From: Gigaspora margarita
Lineage: Eukaryota; Glomeromycota; Glomeromycetes; Diversisporales; Gigasporaceae
Assembly (NCBI GenBank): GCA_009809945.1
Contig: WTPW01000838.1
Span: 194,029 to 258,028 of the forward strand
Reading direction: 5' to 3'
DNA: 64,000 nt
The notes below the pieces were generated by a model. It saw only the letters and a program-made list of their open reading frames with translations. It was not told the origin of the DNA and made no database searches. Shown in pieces: positions 48,531 through 57,647 of the stretch. Positions within the stretch are counted from its first letter, which is position 1. Every line of letters starts with the position of its first letter. A program made the translations under genes and the position numbers.

Positions 48531-49046
48531 TTCTTTTAACATTTCTAAAACATTTGGTGAACTAGTTAATGTTTTAAGATATACTACGCATGGTGGTGTA
48601 CGTAACTGTTTGTAATCATCTTCATAATTTTCATTTTCAAATTCTTCTACATATCGTATTCCATCTAACCAGGTTGCAAAAAATCTATTACCGATATTTT
48701 GAAAATTATCTAATTTATTAAAAGGAATCCATTCGATTACATCTTCATAAGATGAGGCTTTAAGTTGAAATTTATGAATGCAATTATCGATATCCTTATT
48801 TCCACTTGTCCATCCTTGTGTTGTTTTCTGAAGGTCACATATATGACACCAAGCGTAAGCTGTGTTATATCGGTTGCAATTTGCACATATTCCATACATA
48901 TAATCTCTTTTTTTACCAAACTCATCAAATACCAACATATACTCATTTGTTGCAGCATCTTGAGTTAGTCCATATACTTTAATGTAAAAGTTAATGTTAA
49001 TGTTAATGTTAAGTCCAATATTCTTCAATAGTACACAATCTTTAAA
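48531..49046 (-). CDS. Tandem N-lobe exon C (glycine loop shortened)
   Basis: A 172-codon phase-0 exon (TTAAG| acceptor, GAA|GTAAGA donor). It has the same layout as exon D, with a small insertion coding NININ near its start. The ribbon CANCNRYN...AWCHICD is intact, but the loop is IGNRFFATWLDG, five residues shorter than IGEGGFGSVFSATWLDG, with no GxGxxG. The Lys is kept in VVYLKTL. It is probably a pseudokinase-type N-lobe if translated. Confidence 0.75.
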
Positions 49047-49121
49047 CTTAACAAATAAAATATGAATTAAATAAAGCAATATACATAGTACATACAATAG
49101 GAATTAAATATACTATCATAC

Positions 49122-49589
49122 TTCTTTTAACATTTCGGATAAATTTGATGAACTAGTTAATGTTTTAAGCTCCATTACGGATGATGGTGCGCGTGACTGT
49201 TTATATTCCTCTTCAACTTTTTTGTAATTTAGATATCGTATTCCATCTAACCAGGTTGCAAAAAATCTATCACCGATCTTTTGAATATTGAATAAGTTTT
49301 GAAAAGGAATCCATTCGATTACATCTTCATAAGATGTAGCTCCAAGTTGAAATTCTTTAATGCAATTATCGATATCTTTATTTCCACTTGTCCATCCTTG
49401 TGTTGTTTTATGAGGGTCACATGATTGACACCAAGCTTCAAATGTGTTATATCGGTTGCAATGGGCACATTTTCCATATAATTTACGTCTTACAGAATTA
49501 AATTGATCATATACTATCATATATTCATTTGTAGTTATGTTTCGAGTTGATCCATAGATAAATTGACCCTTTAATCTATTCTCGAATTG
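49122..49589 (-). CDS. Tandem N-lobe exon B (glycine loop shortened)
   Basis: A 156-codon phase-0 exon using a shifted acceptor (GTTTAG|CAATTC), because the usual AAG|TTT start would run into a stop. It reads QFENRLKGQFIYGSTR, EYMIVYDQF, CAHCNRYNTFEAWCQSCD, IGDRFFATWLDG and VMELKTL, ending MLKE|GTATGA. The exon length again is 468. Confidence 0.7.
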
Positions 49590-49672
49590 CTAAACTTACC
49601 AAATAATGTAAAATTTATGTAAATTTGTTACAATTAAATAAATTAGATATATAATAAATAATATTATCTTAC

Positions 49673-50139
49673 TTCTTTTAATGCATCTAATAAATTGGTG
49701 AACTAGTTAATGGTTTAAGATCCACTAAGCTTGATGGTATACGTGACTGTTTGTATTCATATTCATCATTTTCATTTTTGTATCCTCCCTCATATCGTAT
49801 TCCATCTAACCAGATTGCAAAAAATCTATCACCAATATTTTGAATGTTGTCTAATTTGTTAAACGGAATCCATTCGATTACATATTCATAAAATGTGGCT
49901 TTAAGTTGAAATTCCTTAATGCAATTATCAACATCTTTATTTCCACTTGTCCATCCTTGTGTTGCTTTATGAGGGTCACATGTTTGACACCAATATTTAG
50001 CTGTGTTATATCGGTTGCAATTTGCTCATTTTCCATGATATTTGTCTCTTTTATAACTAAATCGATCAAATACTATCATATATTCATCTGTAGTTATGTT
50101 TCGAGTCAATCCATATACACGTTGCTTGTGATTTTTAAA
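49673..50139 (-). pseudogene. Tandem N-lobe exon A (broken)
   Basis: 467 bp, one short of the 468-bp unit. It follows the same pattern (FKNHKQRVYGLTRN, EYMIVFDRF, CNRYNTAKYWCQTCD, IGDRFFAIWLDG). The first ribbon Cys codon TGT is TGA, and one base is missing near the end (TCACCAATTTATTAG where a relative would read SPNLLDA), so it cannot be read through. The splice signals at both ends are still present. Just upstream (about 50199-50220) a donor-like LKR|GTATAA remnant hints at a still older, truncated unit. Confidence 0.7.
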
Positions 50140-50219
50140 CTTACATAATATAAGTTAAATTTATGTAAATATGTTATCAATTAAATAAATTATTATACCT
50201 CTTTTCAAATACATTACTG

Positions 50220-50690
50220 CATTTTATGTCATAAAGTTAATACCAAATTTTTTTTCTATTGATTTCGATTTCGCTTTTCTCGTCTCATTTCAAATTTCCA
50301 TTTAATAATTAAAGGACACTATTTATTTGTTAGAAATTGATTTTTTTTTTAAAAAACAAACTACTATATAGACCTTTTATTAATTTTAATAATATTTTGC
50401 TTATGCTCAAGTAATCGCTATAGGACATCTATTCTATATCATTTAATTTTGAGTTTGTACGTTTTAACATTTTTGATTGGATTAGAACCGAAAATGTGAT
50501 CTAAAAAAACGTGAAAACGTGAAACTATAGTCAGGTCGTGAGAAAATTTAAAATACTGTGATCAGTTATGACGATCTATTAAAATCTGTAATTATGGTCA
50601 TTTGCATTACTGTATTATGTCGTAATATATTCATATTCGTAATACTATGAATTAATAATCAGTTGTAATTTATTTATAATTTTTTTTAAA
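50220..50690. other. Noncoding; no gene start found for the kinase cluster
   Basis: No methionine-starting exon that could begin the tandem kinase gene was found here. Either the 5' exon was lost or transcription starts within the array. Confidence 0.35.
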
Positions 50691-52345
50691 AAAATTAACT
50701 TTCAATCGTTCGCATACTTTGTATCTTTGAAAGTTAACATATAGACTTCCGTTCGTTATGCGTATATTGTATCTTCGAAATTAACTGAGATATGGATAAC
50801 ATTAATAACGTATATCTAACTATTCATATCATTTAATTCTGAGTTCGTACTTCGTACACTTTAGCATTTTGATTGGAACAGATCCGAAAATGTGATCTGA
50901 AACGTGATCTAAGTGGGAAAATTAATTACATTTATGCGGGTAACTGAAAATGAGAAATTATGACGTTTTTGTTATAATCGATATTTTATATTAGGAGACC
51001 AATATCATCTATACCATAGTTAGACCGTGAGAAAATATAAAATAAGGTGATTAAATCTGTAATGTCGTAATAATACGTCATAATTCGTAATTGATATTAC
51101 TATAAATTAATAATCAAATTTATATTTATTATTTATTAAATTTAAAAAAATCGACTTTCGCTCATTATGCACACACTTTGTATCTTTGAAATTTAACAAA
51201 TAGACTATCGTTTAACATGAACTAACCCACATATTGTAATTTTTAGAATAACGAGCAAGTTTTGCATGAAAATTTTTTAATATAAACTCAACCTAAAAAC
51301 GTATTATCTGTTGGGTAAGTTTGTAACAAAAATTTACAGTAATTCACGATAAAAATTACGATAACTTTAATACCAACTAATTCACCTTTTCGCCATAAAA
51401 TCAGTTTAGTTATCATTAAACTTTCGATCATTTGAAATTTAACAAATAGACTTCCATTCGTTATGCGCACATTGTATCTTTAAAATTAACCGAGATATGG
51501 ATAACATTAATAACATGCGTTAGTGAGTCACATATTGTGTATCTCCAAATGGCAATGTTTATAACAGTAACTCATGATAGAAACTATAAAAATTTCAACG
51601 TGAACTAACTCAATCCTAACCACATATTATGATTTTTAGGATAACGAGCAAGTTTTATATGACAATTTTTTTTACAGTAATTCTTAATAGAAGTCACAAA
51701 AATTTCGATACAAACTTAAAACGTATTATCTGTAAAGTATGTTTGTAACAAAATTTTTTATATACTCATAATAGAAATTACGCTAACTTTAATACAAACT
51801 AATTCACCTTTTTGCCATTACCAATATTAACCACAATGAAAAAACCAGTTGTCATCTATTTATTATTTATTAAAAAATTGACTTTTGATCATTATGAAAA
51901 TTAACAAATAGACTTCCGTTCGTTATACGCACATTGTATTTGAAATTAACTGAGATATGGATAACGTTAATAAAATGTGTTAGTGAGTCACAAATTGTGT
52001 ATCGCCAGAATGATAAAGAAACTCATGATAGAAACAATAATGATTTCAATGTGAACTAGCTCAACCCTGACCACATATTGTGATTTTTGATCATTTTGAT
52101 CGTGTTAACAAGTTATATAGCAGAACTTTTGAAATTTTTTTTTTTAGTAACATGATAGAAATTACAAAATTCCAACACAAATTATCTTTGTCCATATATT
52201 GAGGTCAATAGGATAACGAGCATGTTTTGCAACAAAATTTCACAGTAACTAATGTTGGAATTAGTCATACAGCAGAATTTTTATAGTAATCCATGATAGA
52301 AATGGCAATAATCCAAATTTGATTTATTGCAGTTTGCAAAATTGA
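50690..52345. repeat. Diverged tandem repeat, about 450-bp unit
   Basis: The passage AACAAATAGACTTCCGTTCG, TATGCGCACATTGTATCTTT, TTAACTGAGATATGGATAAC, ATTAATAACATG recurs near 50725, 51430 and 51895, with a partial copy near 51185. A second block (ACGAGCAAGTTTTGCATGA ... CGTATTATCTGT ... CTAATTCACCTTTTTGCC) recurs near 51250, 51645 and, weaker, 52105. It ends at the Helitron-like terminus at 52412, so it may be the body of such an element. Confidence 0.5.
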
Positions 52346-52383
52346 TGTACTTTTTAATTGAAGTTTCGTCTTAGACTTATGTT

Positions 52384-52412
52384 CCCGTGACGAAGGCACG
52401 GGCATAACCTAA
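52384..52412 (+). mobile_element. Helitron-like 3' end 1
   Basis: A GC-rich hairpin CCCGTGACGAAGGCACGGG in AT-rich DNA is followed, six bases later, by CTAA and then T. Hairpin plus CTRR inserted before T is the standard Helitron 3' signature. No Rep/helicase gene is present, so the element is non-autonomous. Confidence 0.5.
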
Positions 52413-52796
52413 TCCAATTGCATCACAAGCTTTCTTTAATTTCGCAACTATTTATAATAAACACATCAAACTACAACATTAATTATCCTAACTCTAGGAC
52501 GAAATTAACTGTTACCTATTATTTGACTAGCAAATAAACCGAACAGAAATAACATTAAGCTACAATTTTGAATTCCTACAAAGTACTAACAAGCATGATA
52601 AGTACTTCGCTAATAATATTCCTCGCCAAACAATCGTTAATCCTTTAACTTAAAATAAAACCACCGCAACCGTTACAACACATTTAATACCAAATAATCT
52701 ATAAAAACAGTCCAAAAAAACAATTTAACCCACAACAGATATTTCAAATCATAAACTGTGACCAATAATGAAAATAGCAATACCAGCAAATAAAAT

Positions 52797-52826
52797 CCCG
52801 TGACGAAGGCACGGGCAGAATGCTAG
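52797..52826 (+). mobile_element. Helitron-like 3' end 2
   Basis: The same hairpin CCCGTGACGAAGGCACGGG recurs, here followed by CAGAATG, CTAG, then T. Two ends 414 bp apart suggest nested or tandem insertions, or an alternative terminator. The 5' (TC) end could not be located. Confidence 0.55.
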
Positions 52827-52909
52827 TAATACTAAAATCCTAATAAACTTCTACCTTTACGCATTTGGCTTATTTACAAAATTTAATTTCCTTTTTAGGT
52901 TTGTGTTAA

Positions 52910-53073
52910 TAGCACAAATAAGTACGTACGTATCAGGTATCTTTGGAGGTCGTACGTATGTACATCATATGTGCGAGTGTACAGTGTCAATACAGATTTA
53001 TTTAACTGAATGTATTACATTTGGCCTTTTTATACAATTAGCTCTTCTCATACAGCATAATATTTAAGTCAAA
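52910..53073 (+). promoter_or_regulatory. Probable promoter/5' UTR of the Sel1-micro-exon-kinase gene
   Basis: TTTTTATACAATTA at about 53027-53040 is a plausible TATA-like box 35-45 bp before ATG 53074. Further up, inverted GTACGTACGTAT and ATACGTACGAC copies (52922-52960) could be a binding site. This is inferred only from position and shape. Confidence 0.3.
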
Positions 53074-53468
53074 ATGTCAAATACAAAAAAAAATAACTCT
53101 TCAGATGAAATTATCCAAATCAGCGATGCTTTTAATAAACTAAAATTCATTGATTATCAAAAATCAGATGATATTTTCTGGCTTGGTTATTGTTATGAAT
53201 ATGGTATTGGTGTTGAAAAGAATAAGAAAAACGCATTCATTCATTATCAAAATTCTGCAGAAATGAATAATCCTAATGGAATGTATCAAGTTGGCTATTG
53301 TTACTATTTAGGAATTGGGATTGAAATGGATAAGCATAAAGCATTTATGCATTATCTGAAATCAGCTGAAGCAGGTAATTCTATGGGAATTTTTAAAACC
53401 GCCATTTGTTATTATTATGGAATTGGTGTGGAGAATAGTTATAGCAAATACCGTCATTGGATTGAGAA
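53074..53468 (+). CDS. Sel1-repeat exon, first exon of the proposed micro-exon gene
   Basis: The frame from ATG 53074 is open to TAA 53472 (132 codons). Head MSNTKKNNSSDEIIQISDAF resembles the head of the giant Sel1 protein at 10370 (SSEVIQIASD). Three Sel1 repeats follow (WLGYCYEYGIGVEKNKKNAF, YQVGYCYYLGIGIEMDKHKAF, and a last degenerate one), ending YRHWIEK. It can be read as a complete small Sel1 protein. However, AA|GTAAAT at 53468/53469 is a usable donor overlapping the stop, exactly as at the end of the minus-strand Sel1 exon (HWSQK, 5216). Splicing there keeps Lys and leaves phase 2, the phase needed by the 38 triplets and the kinase exon downstream. Confidence 0.8.
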
Positions 53469-54888
53469 GTAAATTATTTTAATTGTTCATTAATAATAAA
53501 ATTTGAGTTTTAATTTTTGAAAACAAAAGTTCTTAAATTTCTAATTCTTAGGGAGTGAGTAGAATAAAAATTATATCAAGTATAAAACCTTAAATAATGC
53601 AACTAAAAATCATTATTAATTTAGCCCGTAAGTATAAAATATTTATTAATCTAAGTACAGTATTTCAAATAAGTTATTCGGGTTTTATGAATATTTATGT
53701 ATTGCTAATTTTGTTCTAGATTGTGAGTGCAAGAACATTTATTAATTTATGTATTGAAAATAAGATATTCTCTTCATAATTATTTGCTATTTAATTTTAT
53801 ATTTAATTTATTGCAGTTAGTAAGGACTTACTCAGCTATATTTAAAATAAGTTATTTACGTTCATAAATATTTATTATTTAATTCGCATCATTTTAGTCG
53901 GTGAGTATAAAGAACCTTTATTAATATATGCATTTAAAACCAACAATTTAAGTTTTTTTTTATAATTATTTATTATTTAATTTTTAATTATACCAATGTA
54001 GCGAGTAAATATTAATATTTTTTGATTCAAATACTTAAAACAGCAATTCAAATACTTAAACTTTTACTATTTGTTTTATTTTATTTATACTAATTTAGCA
54101 TGTAAGTATTAAACATATTTATAATTCAATATATTAAAATAATCAGTTCAAGTTCATGAATATATATCACTTATTTCTGCTTATTTATAATAATTTAGTG
54201 GGTAAATATAACAACTATCTGTTAATCTAAAGTGTAAAATAAGCATAAATTATTCATGTTTATAAATATTTACTATTTAATTTGATTTTTTCTATATTAA
54301 TTTAGCGAGTAAATATTAAAAGCAATAAATCGCTTAAATATTTAAAATAAATTATTTAATTTATAATATTTACTATGCAATTTTATTATATTTATATTGA
54401 TTTAGTAAGTAAGTAAAAGATTTACTATCTAAATATCTAAAATAGCCTATTTAAATTTATAAATATTTACTATATTTTTATTTTATTTGTTTTAATTTAG
54501 TGAGTAAGTATAGTGTTTTTTTAATTTAAAAATCTGTATTTGATAACTTGCTCCGATTAATATAACCACCTCTTTGTTATAAATTTAATTTTAAAATATT
54601 TGTTATTTAATTTTTTAGACTGTAAGTATAAGTAGCAATTGATAATTTAATATTTAAATTTATAAGCATATGTTTATTTAACTTATTTATTTATATTAAT
54701 TTAGTAAGTAAGTATAAAAGTTTTATTAAATTATTTAAATTATAAATATTTATTTCTTAATTTATGTTAATTTAGTGAGTAAGTATAAAAAATATTTATT
54801 GAATTTAAAATATACTATTTTGAATTTACAAATACTTACTATCACTTTTATTTTTTTATTATAATCAGTAGGTAAATATAATAAATAT

Positions 54889-55008
54889 AGGAAACTGCTA
54901 TTGCCACCCTCTATTTTTGCTAATACCACCCCTCTCATATGACGTTAACCTTTCTAATACTTTAGTAAGGTCAGAATCATGGTAGAGGGGTAGCATTAGC
55001 AATTCCCT
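54889..55008. mobile_element. 120-bp MITE inside one spacer of the array
   Basis: TAGGAAACTGCTATTGCCAC on the left is complemented by GTAGCATTAGCAATTCCCTA on the right. Subtracting it leaves a spacer of about 70 bp, within the range of its neighbours. Confidence 0.65.
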
Positions 55009-56110
55009 AAATATAAATATGTAAAATTCTAAAAATGGTTAATTTATTTAATATACTATAGTGCGTAAGTATAAAGAATATTATTAAAATAAAACAGTTC
55101 AAAATTTATAATTAACTTTATTTGTATGTATTAATTTAGTTAGTAAGTATAAAAGTATTCATTGACTTGAATATTTAAAATAAGCTAGATCATAAATATA
55201 TATTATTTATTCTTATTAATATATTATAGTTAGNATGTATGAAAATATTTATTAATATAAAAAAAGTATTCAAATTTAATTATATTTACTATTAATTTAA
55301 TTTAATGTTATATTAATTTAGCCGGTAAATACAAAACTCTTATTAATTTAATTACTTAAAATAAGCAAATTAAAATTATAAATATTTATTACATATTTAT
55401 TTTTTATTTATTTATATAAATTTAGTGTGTAAGTATACAAACAATTATTGATTTAAACCTGTAAAATAAATTAATTAATAAATATTATTTTATTTGTGTT
55501 AATTTAGGCAGTAAATATAAATATAATTAATATTTAAGTTTTAAAATAAAGTAATTGATTTAATGTATTTATTAACTAATTTATTTTATTTATACGTATT
55601 AATTTAGTGAGTAAGTATAAACTCATTTATTAATCTAATTATTATAATATTCATGATTCAAATTTATTTAATTAATATTAATTTAGTCCGTAAGTATAAA
55701 ATTTATAATTTAAAATAGGTTATTTAAGCTTATAAATACGTATTTAATATAAATTTGTTTATTTATATTAATTTAGTCTGTGAGTATGGAAAATTTATTA
55801 ACTATTTAAATTTATGATTATTTACAACTTAATTTGATATAATTCTTAATCATTTTAGTAAGTAAGTATAAAGAACACTTAGTAATCTAAATATTTAAAA
55901 ATAATTAAAATTTATTTCTTAATTTTATTTAGTTTGTAAGTATAAAAAATATTGATTAGTCTAATAAACCATTAAGTTTATAAATATTACTGATTATTTT
56001 ATTTATATTATATTAATTTAGACCGTGAGTATAAAGAACAATTAATCAGGTTTTAAAATAAGTTAAAAAAGTTCAAAATATTTATTTTATTTAGAATGTA
56101 AGTATAAATA

Positions 56111-56354
56111 TAGTAAAGCTCCGAAAATAAGCAACACTTTAAGCCACAAATTTCGCTAAATTTTTTAAAATATTATTTAAATTCAGTAACTTTGAAATAC
56201 TCAATTACTAATGACCCATTTTAATAAAATTTATTCTAACATTTATTATATATAGCAATTTTAAAAAGTTGATTATTTTATTATTTAAGTATTTTATCGT
56301 TTAAAATTAAACTATCGTTTATTTTTGAGGATTGTTTATTTCGGGACTTTACAA
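56111..56354. mobile_element. About 240-bp MITE inside one spacer of the array
   Basis: GTAAAGCTCCGAAAATAAGC is complemented by GTTTATTTCGGGACTTTAC. Removing it leaves a spacer of about 85 bp. Confidence 0.6.
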
Positions 56355-56442
56355 AAGCATTTAAAAATCATTTAAAAATCATTTATGTTCATGAATATTT
56401 ATATTTTATTTATATTAATTTAGATTGTGAGTATAAAGAACA

Positions 56443-56733
56443 AGGATCTGCAAGTGCTCATGCTGAACATATAAATACTATGTCGGATACTATTACATTG
56501 AGTTATGAAATACTTATGAACACATGAAGTATCAAATATTTTAGATTTGCACCTTCGTGCTGTCTACAAAAGTGGCAGATCTGTATTAATCTAAGCTCTG
56601 GCAACTATTATGCAGGCATTCGTTCTTCTAAGCATATAAGTGTTGGCATTTTATGCCTGGTATTTTTGCTATCTGAACCATAAACTTTCTGTTATGCATG
56701 AGTCATATGCTGAAAATGCAGGTCCCTAATAAA
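56443..56733. mobile_element. About 290-bp insertion inside one spacer of the array
   Basis: AAGGATCTGCAAGTGCTCATG and CATGAGTCATATGCTGAAAATGCAGGTCCCT are imperfect inverted ends. The inner sequence is unlike the array and is noncoding. Without it the spacer would be about 80 bp. Confidence 0.45.
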
Positions 56734-57647
56734 GAATATGTAATACTTAAATAAGCTATTTATTTCATTTTTTTAATTTTGTTTTATCAATTTAGTAAGT
56801 GAGTATAAGGAATATCTAATTTAAATGTTTAGTATAAGCAATTCAAATTCATGAATATTTACTATAATGTATCTTTCAATTTCTATTCACATTAATTTAG
56901 TCGGTGAGTAAAAAATATTTATTAATCTAAATGTATAAAATGAGCTACTGTATTAAGATCGTGAATATTTACTACTGTATTAATTTCATTTTATTTCATT
57001 AAATTTAGTCGGAGAGTATAAAGAACATTTATTAATCCAAGTAATAAATTAAGCATTTCAAATTCACGAGTATTTACTATTTAATTTCAATTTATTTATG
57101 TCAATTTAGTGTGTAAGTATAAGAATTTTTAAGCAATTCGGGCTCATCAATATTTATTATATCGTTTTTATTTTACTTGTATTAATATAGTAAGTGAGTA
57201 TGAAGAGCATTTGTCAATCTAAGTATTTAAAATATGCAATTCAAGTTAATGAATCTTTACAATTTAATTTCATTTTATTTGCATTAATTCAGTGAGTAAG
57301 TATAACTAAAATAGATTCATATAAGCATTTAACGTAAACTATTCATGTTCATGAATATTTATTAATTAATTTCATTTTAGGTTGTGCGTATAAAGAAATC
57401 TAAATGTTTAAAAATAAAAATTTGAAGTCATGAGTATTTGCTATTAATTTCGGTTGATTTATATTAATTTAGAAAGTGAGTATTAAATATATTTATTCAT
57501 ACTTTTATTTTAAAACAAGCTATTTAAATTCGCGAATATTTACTGCCTATTTTATTCATGCTAATTAGGCGGTGAGTATAAAATTATCTGCATTCAAGTT
57601 TAGATCGTAAGATGACTAATATAAAATATGCAATTGATGATTTAAAG

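Larger units (their letters stand above)
53469..57647 (+). other. Array of 38 intron-like units separated by 3-nt micro-exons
   Basis: Each unit ends in an acceptor (mostly TATTAATTTAG), has exactly three variable bases, then a donor (GTAAGT, GTGAGT or GTAAAT, usually followed by ATAA). Triplet starts: 53552, 53625, 53720, 53817, 53898, 54002, 54099, 54199, 54306, 54406, 54501, 54619, 54705, 54776, 54869, 55062, 55140, 55230, 55322, 55426, 55508, 55608, 55687, 55777, 55859, 55933, 56022, 56095, 56424, 56796, 56901, 57009, 57110, 57191, 57293, 57381, 57473, 57569. Spacers are 68-115 bp except three enlarged by insertions (190, 326, 369). AG is kept in 38/38 and GT in 36/38: the unit at 55230 has an N, and the unit at 57009 has GAGAGT. 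A 39th AG-NNN-GT at 57604 is only 32 bp after the previous donor and is probably passed over by a 76-bp last intron (57572-57647, TGACTAAT branch-like site). Read in the phase set by both flanking exons, the triplets give 38 sense codons, starting DPFYRDIG and ending RRVNELKR. The alternative is a degenerate satellite whose unit merely resembles splice sites. Confidence 0.7.

Noticed and set aside
48208-50148. Plus-strand frames opposite the tandem kinase exons
   Set aside because: They are shadows of the minus-strand coding exons, recurring once per exon copy.
53545-57610. CRISPR-like or simple satellite reading of the repeated array
   Set aside because: Units are degenerate, about 93 bp apart with no conserved direct repeat longer than about 20 bp and no unique spacers. 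The conserved parts are splice-like. A plain satellite remains the main alternative to micro-exons and is stated as such.
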